64,000 nucleotides of DNA, taken from the NCBI GenBank assembly GCA_030789695.1, contig CM061138.1:178580051-178644050 (forward strand), written 5' to 3'. Of the stretch, positions 11,461 through 23,414 are shown in pieces (position 1 is the first letter of the stretch; every line of letters starts with the position of its first letter). The position numbers and the translations under genes were made by a program. Below the pieces are notes generated by a model. The model saw nothing but the letters and a program-made list of their open reading frames with translations. It did not search any database and was not told the DNA's origin. Origin of the DNA: Scilla litardierei (taxonomy: Eukaryota; Streptophyta; Magnoliopsida; Asparagales; Asparagaceae).

Positions 11461-11703
11461 GATTCATATTTCATTCAATAATCTTGCATGGTATTATATT
11501 TCGAAATATTTCGTTCATGCTAGACTTATTGGATTTTTCGAGAATTTATGTGATATTTTGAATTTTTGCTCGAATTCATGTTTTGAATGTCGTATTTAAG
11601 ATTTCGATGTTTAATGGGGTAGTTTAGATGATTATTGAGAGTTTTGCGATATATCGTCCAAGTGTATTGAGGAGAGAACTTGATTATCAACTTTTGGACT
11701 CCT

Positions 11704-12090
11704 TTAGTCGGTTTCAGTTCAACCACCAACCGACTAGATGTTCATCTAGTCGGTTAGTAGAAGAACTTAGACCGACTAACTCAAGCTTTTTGAGTTTCCT
11801 CTTCATTTTAACTCTTTAGTCGGTTCATGTTCAGTGACCGACCGACTAGATTGAGATCTAGTCGATCAGTAAATGAACGCAGACCGACTAAATCTTGTCA
11901 ATAAATCTTGGTTTCAGCCACTGTTTGCAACTAGTCGGTTCAAGCTCATTGACCAACCGACTAGATCGTGATCTAGTCGGTCAGTGCTTGAACTGTGACC
12001 GACTAGTTGTGCCAGGGACTGTTTGGTCATTTGCGATCTTAACCGACTTAAACTCAGTTTAGTCGGTTTGTTTTCATTCTAATCGGTTCA
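11704..12090. repeat. CTAGTCGGT/ACCGACTAG inverted-motif array before the Sirevirus A 3' ORF
   Basis: About three full units plus a partial one. Each alternates TAGTCGGTT/C and GACCGACTAG with hairpin loops of 8-10 bp. I count about 13 intact ACCGAC/GTCGGT cores. It is the counterpart of 37098-37462 in B and lies between pol and the 3' ORF. It is followed by a C/T-rich leader with repeated CTAGGGTTT motifs (12091-12345) and no clear TATA box. Confidence 0.8.
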
Positions 12091-12345
12091 AACCCCTTCT
12101 CCCTCAGCTCAAAACCCCGACCCCTCGCAGCCCCTTCGAATTCCGATCGACCTCCGGCCGTTTTCCGGCCATCTCCGTCGATCTCCTCCGTCGGCCCCTC
12201 GTTCTAGGTGATTTCCTCTCCTTCTAGGGTTAGTTTTCCATTCCTAGTGCTAGGGTTAGCTCGGTTTCTAGGGCTTCTAGGGTTTCATTCTCATTTCGGC
12301 TAGGGTTCGTTTGTTCGATATCTTGTGTCGTGTTGTGCCGAGATT
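12091..12345 (+). promoter_or_regulatory. Gene-like leader of the Sirevirus 3' ORF
   Basis: A pyrimidine-rich stretch, then several CTAGGGTT/TAGGGTTT motifs (telo-box class) directly before the ATG at 12346. The sense-strand phrase TTCTAG|GTGATTTC resembles a 5' UTR splice donor, but no splice is proven. The layout is that of an independent transcription unit inside the retroelement. Confidence 0.4.
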
Positions 12346-13658
12346 ATGGCCCGAACACGTATCCCGATCACTCCATCTAGCCCCTCGCTGATGACCGTAG
12401 AACAAAACCCTTCGGATCCCGAGCATCCAACCCCTCCGAAACGTCGAGCCAAGACCACCCAACCTTCGTCGTCTTTGCCTCCTCTCAAGAAGAAGAGGAC
12501 GACGACCGCCAAGCCTAGAGGTCAACCCAAGCCCAAGCCTAAGCCCAAGGCCAAAGTTCTTGCCTCTCATTCTTCATTCCATACTCCTACCGATTCCGAT
12601 ATGGAGTATAACCCCGAGACAGAGACTCATAGGGAACCCACTCCTCCTATCCATCCCGAGTCTAGCACCCACCCTCGTACGTCTACCCGTAAGCCTAAGG
12701 GAAAGGCTCCGATGCCGGTGGGCGGTGTCGATATTTCATTGTGTCGCGACGACCCTTTGTGTCTCGCGGCGTATAACAGTATCGAACATTGCCCGCTGCT
12801 TCTGGAGCATTTCGTCCAGTTTAGCGACTTCCTAGGGTTAGCTGATCTTCTCTCGTCGTCGGGTCTCTTCGATTACCTTCGATATGACCCGAAGGCGAAT
12901 CCTCACCCCTACCCTAGATTAGTAAAGCTTTTCTATGTGAATAGGATCCGGGGTCAGTACGATCAGACCCACTCTATTGAGACGACCGTTTTGGGGACCC
13001 CTATAGTCCTCACAGCGGAAATCTTAGGAGAGATTCTGGGTATCTCTTCGTCTGGCCTCCTCCCCTCTGATATCTCTGTTGACGATATTTCTTCTCTTGA
13101 TCAGACCATCCTTTCAGAGATTTTCCATCAGATCCCTCCTGCCATGATTGGCGTGCATTCTAAATCTTTTAAGCCGAATGCATGGGTCCTAAACTTGATT
13201 CTGAAGTCGTGCTTGCTTCCCAAGTACGGCTCCTCATCTTTACCGTCCCAGCCCTTTCTGAAGCTTATCTATGCTATCTTTATGGGGAGCTCGATTAATT
13301 GGGCTCGCATTATACTCGATAAAATTGATTCTTTCGAGTGTATTCGCAAGTCCTCTAAATCGGCTCATATCCCATTTCCTTGCTTGTTGACCCTCGTGTT
13401 TCGTCACTTCCGTGTCATGTTGCCTCGTGACGATGAGCGTCCCCTTGGTCCTCCACTGAACGCGACGGCCGTCAAGAAATCTCTTGCGGTACTTCGTCAC
13501 ATTCAGAGGACGACACCTTCAGCGTCTGCCCCTGCCTCTGCCAGTGCCTCTGCTGCTCCCTCTGCCACCCTGGATGATGTCGTACGGTTACTTCGTCGTC
13601 ACGAGTCTCGCTTGGCTCGTACCGAGGAGGTAGTTTGCCGTATGGCTCATCTGATGGG
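12346..13658 (+). pseudogene. Sirevirus A 3' ORF (env-position), truncated by element C
   Basis: It starts MARTRIPITPSS, as in B. The N-terminus is basic and proline-rich (PPLKKKRTTTAKPRG, KPKPKPKAK). The central ~220 residues form a predicted globular domain with LVKLFYVNRIRGQYD and VLTAEILGEILGI, reminiscent of the putative plant transposon protein family (PF20167-like, from memory). It is open to codon ~438, where the LTR of C interrupts it after HLMGV; the last residues of the 467-aa ORF are LTR sequence. No enzymatic motif is seen. The function of such ORFs is unknown. Confidence 0.8.
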
Positions 13659-16600
13659 TGTAACGCCCCGCTTCCCAAAGACACCGGAAGCGAGAGCGTT
13701 ACACGGCCCGCTTGAACTGGAGCGGTGAAGCTCAAGTCCAATAAGCGTCTGTGATAAAAACACAGAAGAGGTCCTTGCATTTGCGTATCAGAACAATCAG
13801 AAATATTTCAGAAAAATAAAGCCACAACCAGAGTTAAATAGTTCGTACATGAAATTAATCAACAAGCCTCAGCAGGGCCAAAAAGAAGACTACAACAAAA
13901 CACTAATCCTACTACAAGGTACTAAAACTAAAACTCAGAGTAGTGGCGGAAAGGGGCTCTAGCCTTCCGCAGAAGCGGCTCGGCGTCTACGGCGAACCCT
14001 GGCCCTCTAAGTCAGGCGTCTCGAGCGAATCTTCCTAGTGCTCAAACTCGGGATCTAACATACATCCAAAAACATGAATGTATGTCAGCAAGGTCTGCAA
14101 GAAAAGATTAGTATCCCAAGGCAAGATATACAACTGATATGAATTTAAGAAGCATTTAATAATTTAAAGAAACGACTGCAGCAATTTAACATTTAACAAT
14201 TTATAGAAATGGAAACGAGCATTCCTAACATGCAGTTCTAGACGGTTGCAAGATTAAAGTTAGGATGTCTCTGAGTTCATTAGCATTTCAATTATCAAGA
14301 TGACCAAGTTAGCATTGCAAGTTTTCATGTCAAGAATTCACATCTAATCTAGGGTTCTCGTCTTTAGGTCGTGATGAGAAGGTCGTTCCTCTCACGGGGG
14401 CTTACCGTGATTGACACTAACCCACCGCATCGGGTGGTGCTCTTGAGGAGAGTACCTTTCATATGCCCAATGGCCGCTCAACCCTAACCCCACCCAAAAG
14501 TTTTTGCCGGAACACGAGCCAGCCTAGTCGACTCACACGACATCACGAAAGTCACGAATTCGCCTTCGAGGCGCACGATTTCACGATGTCCATATTGTTA
14601 ATCATGTCAAGACTCACTGAATTTCATTGTTGACCATATTAAAGTTTTATGGTGACAGTTCTGCAAAGCGGAAACGGGTCAAACGACCGTTTCCGTAATT
14701 TCAAATAATGACGATTACGTCCTTTTTGTTCAACTTGCTACAGAAACAATTTCTTTCTCTAGTTGTTTAAATTGGGGATATATCGTATGATATACCGTTG
14801 AATCCCAATTTTCGTCCTAATCATTATGGTGTCACTTTCCTACGTTATTTCACGTCTATTTTTGAGTTACAGAGCAAAACATGAAGGCGGCGTAAACGTG
14901 CCGAAACTTCTAAAATTCATAACAAATCATATACTTGCCTGTTTTTGGCGTTCTTGGTGTCGTTGGATTCGTCTCGACGAGTACTATGATGTGGAGGGTT
15001 TGGTTCGCTGTTTTGGCAGAGCACAAAATCAGAAATCACGTTTCTTGTTCAGGACAGATTTACAAAAAGCCCCTACGACGTCTAGCGATTTGTTTTTATT
15101 AGGTTTTCTGTCTTATGATGGGGGTTAAGAGTTGTTAAAGGGGTAGATCTACTAACCGTAAGTGCAGAGGAGGATCGGAACGTCCCGATGGTAGTGGCGA
15201 CGCATCGGGTCCCGGAACAGCGGCGTCTGGAGATTGTCGACGGTCTGCAGTCAGCGAGGGGAGGTCGACAGCAACTGAAAATCGTTCGGAGGCTGTCTGC
15301 AGGCTGGGGAGATCGATGCGGTCCGTTTTGTGGCACTGTCGGCGTGTGGATGAGAGGGGAAGACCGTCGGGTTCGCGTGTGCAGCTCTCGGGGTTTCTCG
15401 CAAAGAGGAAGGTAGAGCGAGGGGAGATGAACGGTGGTTGCGGCCTCCGCGAGTGGGGTTGCTCGGAGAGGAGGCTGGCGTTGTTGCATGAAGAAGAAAG
15501 TTGGGGGTTGCGGATCTGGGGAGAGGAGAAGAGGAGGAGGAGGCCGGGGAGAAGAGCTTGGGAGGGCTACGGGTTGGTTGCAGTTTGTGGAGGCGCACGG
15601 CGGCGCCGGTGAAGGAGGCCGTCGGGTAGGGCTGTCGTCGCGTGCGAGGGAGATGGCCGCCGGCGTTGCTCGGAGCAAGGTGGTGGTGCACGGTGGAGAT
15701 GATGGCGAGGCTGGTGCTTGGCTTGGGCGGAGGTGACGGATAGGGGCGACAGCTTGCGGACTCTGGGAGGAGAAATGTTAGAGGAGGAGGGTGTTTCGAC
15801 TGGGGGGTTGTGTTGTTGCGCCTGGAAAAAACTAGGGTAGGGAGGCTGACAGCTTTGTTGTAGGGAGAAGCTAAAACCTAGGGTTCTGTTGTGTATAGAT
15901 GCTATAGGGTTTTATTTATAATGTATGTAGGTTATAGGAGCATGTGAGACCTTTAGTTTCTATAGGGTTTTATAAAAACATTGTGAGGGTGATTCACAGC
16001 ACGTGAACAACTCTAGGCCCTAGGTGTTTACCTTCTTATAATAATGATAGGGTGATTCTTGCAAGGACAGCATGTGAGAGCTTCGGGTCTCTTAGGTTTC
16101 AGGTTTCTATTATAATATCATAGTGTGGGGTTGAAAGAATAGCACAGCCCGTGAATAGCCATAGGGTCTAATGTTTCCACTTTATTATTATTATTATATT
16201 ATAAGAAAGCCTCACTCAAGAAACTGTGTGTGAGTACAGGCTGGGTGCGGCCTATGCGAAGGCTAGGGTCTAACACAGAATAAGGAGGTTGTTGTGTTAT
16301 AGGAGCACGTGAGCAAGTCTGTGGGTTCTAAAGCTCTTCTTCCTTTTTTTTACCTACCTACTATAGCAACTTGTGTGTCAGATTTCGGCCAGGGGTAAAT
16401 TCAAAACGTAGGGGGTTTAATGTTAAGTTATAGTAGGGAAGGATTTTGGAATACTATTAATAGGATTTAATAGGTTTGATAATCAATGGATTTAAATCAA
16501 GAGAATTAAGGGTCAATCAATGGGTTTTAAAAGTGTTTTACTCGGAAAATCTCCATTTGAACCTCAAAACATTTAAAAATATTCGAAACCCAAATTTGAA

Positions 16601-16817
16601 TTCTGAAAAAGAAGTTTAACCCATTATATAAAGATATGGAAAATAATTATGTAAGGATTTTATTAGTAGTACTAACAAGTAGGGGAAAAAGGCATGGACA
16701 CGGGCACGGACTCGTGTACGGGACAGAAACGTCTAACTACAAATATTGAGGGAAAAAAAATAATAATAATAAACGAGAGAATACATATAATATAATTGAT
16801 GAAAACCGGTCGTTACA
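13659..16817 (-). repeat. Element C, LTR copy 1 (3' LTR of C1)
   Basis: 3159 bp, TGTAACG (13659) to CGTTACA (16811-16817). It is nearly identical to LTR copy 2 at 19584-22737. Orientation is minus because the purine-rich tract lies just beyond 16817. It contains a TATA-like ATTATAAATA (minus, ~15922-15913) and, downstream of that, a GC-rich block (15120-15740) whose minus strand is open but proline-rich, without family likeness. No structural gene is present. Confidence 0.88.
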
Positions 16818-16856
16818 TCCTACCCACCTTAAAAACGATTCCGTCCTCGGAATCGT
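16818..16856 (-). other. Polypurine tract and adjacent hairpin of element C1
   Basis: The minus strand reads TAAGGTGGGTAGGA directly before TGTAACG, a polypurine tract. Next to it (16835-16856) is a perfect 9-bp stem (ACGATTCCG pairs with CGGAATCGT) with loop TCCT on the plus strand. The same structure occurs at 22738-22776. Element N has a different stem sequence with the same loop. Confidence 0.7.
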
Positions 16857-19583
16857 ATTGGCTAAGGTATCGGGAAAACGTAAGGGTAACGCTCGCATCC
16901 CCTCTTCTAACGTATACGTACCATAGATAACCATCATGCCATATCCAAATAATATTTCTAATACTAACATTAATACTAGAAGTATCACCACTGATAATAC
17001 AAATCAACGTTCATGCTAATAGTACGTTTATTATAACAACATACGTACACACATTACCAAGTACATATTAACATAGTACGTTTATTATAATATCACCCTA
17101 CAAATACAATCCAAATCAATACTACATCTGACGAATAGTAATATTCAACCACACAACCACATCAATTCACTAGCTGTAAGTGTGCTAACACCTTACACAC
17201 TTATGTCATACTAACACACAATATATTACCATATATCTTATACACTCACGATCTATAAAGATATAATACCACAAGTCATCCAGACATACCACTAACATAT
17301 AAATACAACCATTCTTAGTCAATTTAACGCTTCTATCGTACAACCACTTTTCCATACCACATACTACCATATTCACATTACAATGAAATCACTTCACGGA
17401 TATATATGCACGTAATATCTTACACCATTCACAGATTTATACATGCTTTACTCATAGTACTAGGGTCATCGTAATCTACCCACCTTAAGATCAAGTCCGT
17501 CCTCAGACTTCCTTAAATAGGTTGACCTATGGTGAGTGGACTTAGACAATAAGCTCGTTCTACCCAAGTTTTGCATACATTATAATGAGACAAAATACGT
17601 CCATATATACGTAGTCACAAACATACGTTTATGCATACCTCCTGGTATACACACGCTCAGGCATCATCCCATAGGGGTAACACGGTATTATAATCCTACC
17701 ACACATAAAACACACTTACTCATACAATGTTTATATATACCTCTAACTAACCACATACACATATACACACGAGCACACGCCAGTCGTACTAACATATAGA
17801 TCACATGATAATCTGCACACAACTACACATACACCTATTATCATAACACTTAACATGCGCATCACGGTATTAATATATAATTACAACCATCAACAAGTAC
17901 GACAAAGGTATATATACTCCTAATAACTAGCCAAAACCAAATCAATCACGCTCAGGTATTCCTATAGTGATATAGCTAATCGCTTGCCTAAGTATAAATA
18001 TACGCTTACTAATCTATACTCAACTATATACATATACATCACAAATTACCACACATGCACATATGACACAATAGATAATCACACCATACTAGCATATTAA
18101 AGGCAAACACACTTATACATAACGGGTACTTAGAGATTCCCACAAACAGGTCCACACCCACTATCCATATACATATATCATAACCACACTACAATCCATG
18201 CTAACGGTCTCACTAAGCAATGATAAGCACTATTGTGGTAACTAAGTAATAGGGTAGGATTCAGAGTTGAATGAGGCAACGAGTTACTGTTGCGATGGAC
18301 GGTTCCGAAGGTGATATGGTTAAGAGATTAGTTTGGTTGGGTGACATAAAATATTTAAGAGTAATTGAATGGTTAAGATGATAAGGATATGTGTAAAATA
18401 ACATCGTAAAATAGTGAACATATGAAATAAGTTAAAATGTAAAACGTGATTAGTCGAATAATGAGTGAAGAGTAATATGGGCCTAGCGATGCAGTGCTTG
18501 TTTTGCAAATGGAAAATAGGTTTGTAATAAAATTTTTTTTGAAGTTCTCTTTAACTTAGGAAAGTATTTTAAAAGTATGTATCAATGATCGTTTCGAAAT
18601 ACATTAGTAAGGGAGGAGGTGACATTTAAACTAGCGACTTAGAAATAAAGTTTTAAAAGTTCGTTGTCTGAGGAAAATAGAGCAGTTATGTGAATTAGAA
18701 GTACGAAAGATGTATGAGAGGAAATCGTTATAAGATAGTAGTTAAAGATTGCATCAAAAGAGTTTCATAATCAAGTTTGGGTTTAAGTCGACTGAAGTGT
18801 AGAGAATTTAAGTGAAATTTTCGAAAGAATTTAAACATAGCGAAGAATTCAAATAATGAAATATCGAAAACACTTTTGGAAGTCCCGGGATCTGCAATGG
18901 GGAGGTTCAAGGTTAAAGATGGCGGATCTGAAGAGTTTATGTGAATCGAGGACAAGGATCAGGTTCGACGATTGAAACGTAAGTACGATTAAGAAGTACT
19001 CCGTGAATACGCTACGATGGCTTCCTACGATCATTAACACAGAAGTGTATAGATCGAAAAGGTAAAATCAGGGGAAAAATAATCATTGATCGACTAGGGT
19101 TTAGCACTAAGGTTCGTCAAAGAAATAGACTGTGATAGGGAAGCCGAGGTGGTGGTTCATAGAGGATCAAGGTCGGAATCTTATGGGTCTGGGATGTCTT
19201 ACGTCTCGAAGTCTTCTCATTGCAGGTGTCTCAGGTTCGACATGGCTTGGCGACAATCGCTACGCTTGGTTGGGCCCTAGACCCGAGGAACCTAAGTGGA
19301 CGACCAACGAAACTCAAGAATCTAGTAAGGTCAGAGCTGGATGATTCAGTCGATAGGGTGACTCCTAAGGTGATAATACTAAGTCGTGGCAAAGGTGTCA
19401 ACTAGCGAGCACGAGTGTCTAACTATTCCTATTATCCTGGTATTGGGTTTCCTATCGTGCTGAGACTAGGCATTTGAGTAATTTTGCATACGAACTAATT
19501 CTGGATGTCTTGGCTAATGAAAAATGTTCTCATTGTTCTGAATTTCGCAGTTTGCAAGACCTGCATGGGCCACCACTAAAACC
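16857..19583 (-). mobile_element. Element C1 internal region, non-coding
   Basis: About 2.7 kb of AT-rich sequence with no ORF of retrotransposon type, so C is a LARD-like non-autonomous element with very long LTRs. The conserved stretch next to the 5' LTR (19566-19583) is shared with N. A second, degraded copy of the polypurine/hairpin signature is at 17475-17510. The remainder shows short A/T and CA-rich runs only. Confidence 0.75.
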
Positions 19584-22500
19584 TGTAACGCCTCGCTTCC
19601 CAAAGACACCGGAAGCGAGAGCGTTACACGGCCCGCTTGAACTGGAGCGGTGAAGCTCAAGTCCAATAAGCGTCTGTGATAAAAACACAAAAGAGGTCCT
19701 TGCATTTGTGTATCAGAACAATCAGAAATATTTCAGAAAAATAAAGCCACAACCAGAGTTAAATAGTTCGTACATGAAATTAATCAACAAGCCTCAGCAG
19801 GGCCAAAAAGAAGACTAAAACAAAACACTAATCCTACTACAAGGTACTAAAACTAAAACTCAGAGTAGTGGCGGAAAGGGGCTCTAGCCTTCCGCAGAAG
19901 CGGCTCGGCGTCTACGGCGAACCCTGGCCCTCTAAGTCAGGCGTCTCGAGCGAATCTTCCTAGTGCTCAAACTCGGGATCTGACATACATCCAAAAACAT
20001 GAATGTATGTCAGCAAGGTCTGTAAGAAAAGATTAGCATCCCAAGGCAAGATATACAACTGATATGAATTTAAGAAGCATTTAATAATTTAAAGAAACGA
20101 CTGCAGCAATTTAACATTTAACAATTTATAGAAACGGAAACGAGCATTCCTAACATGCAGTTCTAGACGGTTGCAAGATTAAAGTTAGGATGTCTCTGAG
20201 TTCATTAGCATTTCAATTATCAAGATGACCAAGTTAGCATTGCAAGTTTTCATGTCAAGAATTCACATCTAATCTAGGGTTCTCGCCTTTAGGTCGTGAT
20301 GAGAAGGTCGTTCCTCTCACGGGGGCTTACCGTGATTGACACTAACCCACCGCATCGGGTGGTGCTCTTGAGGAGAGTACCTTTCATACACCCAGTGGCC
20401 GCTCAACCCTAACCCCACCCAAAAGTTTTTGCCGGAACACGAGCCAGCCTAGTCGACTCACACGACATCACGAAAGTCACGAATTCGCCTTCGAGGCGCA
20501 CGATTTCACGATGTCCATATTGTTAATCATGTCAAGACTCACTGAATTTCATTGTTGACCATATTAAAGTTTTATGGTGACAGTTCTGCAAAGCGGAAAC
20601 GGGTCAAACGACCGTTTCCGTAATTTCAAATAATGACGATTACGTCCTTTTTGTTCAACTTGCTACAGAAACAATTTCTTTCTCTAGTTGTTTAAATTGG
20701 GGATATATCGTATGATATACCGTTGAATCCCAATTTTCGTCCTAATCATTATGGTGTCACTTTCCTACGTTATTTCACGTCTATTTTTGAGTTACACAGC
20801 AAAACATGAAGGCGACGTAAACGTGCCGAAACTTCTAAAATTCATAACAAATCATATACTTGCCTGTTTTTGGCGTTCTTGGTGTCGTTGGATTCGTCTC
20901 GACGAGTACTATGATGTGGAGGGTTTGGTTCGCTGTTTTGGCAGAGCACAAAATTAGAAATCACGTTTCTTGTTCAGGACAGATTTACAAAAAGCCCCTA
21001 CGACTTCTAGCGATTTGTTTTTATTAGGTTTTCTGTCTTATGATGGGGGTTAAGAGTTGTTAAAGGGGTAGATCTACTAACCGTAAGTGCAGAGGAGGAT
21101 CGGAACGTCCCGATGGTAGTGGCAACACGTCAGGTCCCGGAACAGCGGCGTCTGGAGATTGTCGACGGTCTGCAGTCAGCGAGGGGAGGTCGACAGCAAC
21201 TGAAAATCGTCCGGAGGCTGTCTGCAGGCTGGGGAGATCGATGCGGTCCGTTTTGTGGCACTGTCGGCGTGTGGATGAGAGGGGAAGACCGCCGGGTTCG
21301 CGTGTGCAGCTCTCGGGGCTTCTCGCAAAGAGGAAGGTAGAGCGAGGGGAGATGAACGGTGGTTGCGGCCTCCGCGAGTGGGGTTGCTCGGAGAGGAGGC
21401 TGGCGTTGTTGCGTGAAGAAGAAAGTTGGGGTTGCGGATCTGGGGAGAGGAGAAGAGGAGGAGGAGGCCGGGGAGAAGAGCTTGGGAGGGCTACGGGTTG
21501 GTTGCGGTTTGTGGAGGCGCACGGCGGCGCCGGTGAAGGAGGCCGTCGGGTAGGGCTGTCGTCGCGTGCGAGGGAGATGGCCGCCGGCGTTGCTCGGAGC
21601 AAGGTGGTGGTGCACGGTGGAGATGATGGCGAGGCTGGTGCTTGGCTTGGGCGGAGGTGACAGATAGGGGCGACAGCTTGCGGACTCTGGGAGGAGAAAT
21701 GTTAGAGGAGGGTGTTTCGACTGGGGGGTTGTGTTGTTGCGCCTGGAAAAAACTAGGGTAGGGCGGCTGACAGCTTTGTTGTAGGGAGAAGCTAAAACCT
21801 AGGGTTCTGTTGTGTATAGATGCTATAGGGTTTTATTTATAATGTATGTAGGTTATAGGAGCATGTGAGACCTTTAGTTTCTATAGGGTTTTATAAAAAC
21901 ATTGTGAGGGTGATTCACAGCACGTGAACAACTCTAGGCCCTAGGTGTTTACCTTCTTATAATAATGATAGGGTGATTCTTGCAAGGACAGCATGTGAGA
22001 GCTTCGGGTCTCTTAGGTTTCAGGTTTCTATTATAATATCATAGTGTGGGGTTGAAAGAATAGCACAGCCCGTGAATAGCCATAGGGTCTAATGTTTCCA
22101 CTTTATTATTATTATTATATTATAAGAAAGCCTCACTCAAGAAACTGTGTGTGAGTACAGGCTGGGTGCGGCCTATGCGAAGGCTAGGGTCTAACACAGA
22201 ATAAGGAGGTTGTTGTGTTATAGGAGCACGTGAGCAAGTCTGTGGGTTCTAAAGCTCTTCTTCCTTTTTTTAACCTACCTACTATAGCAACTTGTGTGTC
22301 AGATTTCGGCCAGGGGTAAATTCAAAACGTAGGGGGTTTAATGTTAAGTTATAGTAGGGAAGGATTTTGGAATACTATTAATAGGATTTAATAGGTTTGA
22401 TAATCAATGGATTTAAATCAAGAGAATTAAGGGTCAATCAATGGGTTTTAAAAGTGTTTTACTCGGAAAATCTCCATTTGAACCTCAAAACATTTAAAAA

Positions 22501-22737
22501 TATTCGAAACCCAAATTTGAATTCTGAAAAAGAAGTTTAACCCATTATATAAAGATATGGAAAATAATTATGTAAGGATTTTATTAGTAGTACTAACAAG
22601 TAGGGGAAAAAGGCATGGACACGGGCACGGACTCGTGTACGGGACAGAAACGTCTAACTACAAATATTGAGGGAAAAAAATAATAATAATAAACGAGAGA
22701 ATACATATAATATAATTGATGAAAACCTGTCGTTACA
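19584..22737 (-). repeat. Element C, LTR copy 2 (shared by C1 and C2)
   Basis: 3154 bp, TGTAACG to CGTTACA (22731-22737). It differs from copy 1 by scattered substitutions and small indels only. To its left is the C1 internal region; to its right another internal start (polypurine tract plus hairpin), identical in type to 16818-. So this LTR serves two internal regions, as expected for a tandem LTR-internal-LTR-internal product of recombination. Confidence 0.88.
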
Positions 22738-23162
22738 TCCTACCCACCTTAAAAACGATTCCGTCCTCGGAATCGTATTGGCTAAGGCATCGGGAAAACG
22801 TAAGGGTAACGCTCGCATCCCCTCTTCTAACGTATACGTACCATAGATAACCATCATGCCATATCCAAATAATATTTCTAATACTAACATTAATACTAGA
22901 AGTATCACCACTGATAATACAAATCAACGTTCACGCTAATAGTACGTTTATTATAACAACATACGTACACACATTACCAAGTACATATTAACATAGTACG
23001 TTTATTATAATATCACCCTACAAATACAATCCAAATCAATACTACATCTGACGAATAGTAATATTCTACCACACAACCACATCAATTCACTAGCTGTAAG
23101 TGTGCTAACACCTTACACACTTACGTCATACTAACACACAATATATTACCATATATCTTATA
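22738..23162 (-). mobile_element. Element C2 internal region, first part
   Basis: Homologous to 16818-17241. It carries the polypurine tract and hairpin and ends at the TTATA target site (23158-23162) where Sirevirus B is inserted. It resumes at 45037. Confidence 0.85.
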
Positions 23163-23414
23163 TGTAATGCCCTACAAGCTACTGCACAAGTACTAGAGGG
23201 GGGGGTGAATAGTACTTTAAAAATAACAAGGAGTATAATTCCTAATTATAATGCAAACAACTACCAAATCAATTTGCGGAAGCTTAAATTGAATGACAAC
23301 AACAATAATAACAATGCTAACAAGATATGTTACTGGGTTCGGATCCACCCAAGTCTCCCCGACTTGTTCCCGGTGATCCTACGTCCCAACCACCCGGATC
23401 CCCTCCGGATACTT

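Larger units (their letters stand above)
7567..13658 (+). mobile_element. Sirevirus-type Ty1/copia element A, 5' portion (gag fragment to broken 3' ORF)
   Basis: Plus-oriented and very similar to the near-intact copy B on the other strand. It starts inside gag because the Athila element is inserted there, and stops inside the 3' ORF at 13658, where element C begins (possible target duplication atggg, 13654-13658). Its 3' end is recognised at 45895-48169, beyond C, B and N. Pol has five in-frame stops. Confidence 0.88.

Noticed and set aside
12325..13728. Host gene reading of the 467-codon ORF
   Set aside because: The same ORF with the same surroundings is in Sirevirus B, and its last residues are LTR sequence of element C.
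15082..15691. Overlapping proline/serine-rich ORFs in the GC-rich block of the C LTRs (also 21060-21615)
   Set aside because: They exist in several frames on both strands, follow base composition, have no family likeness and sit inside an LTR.
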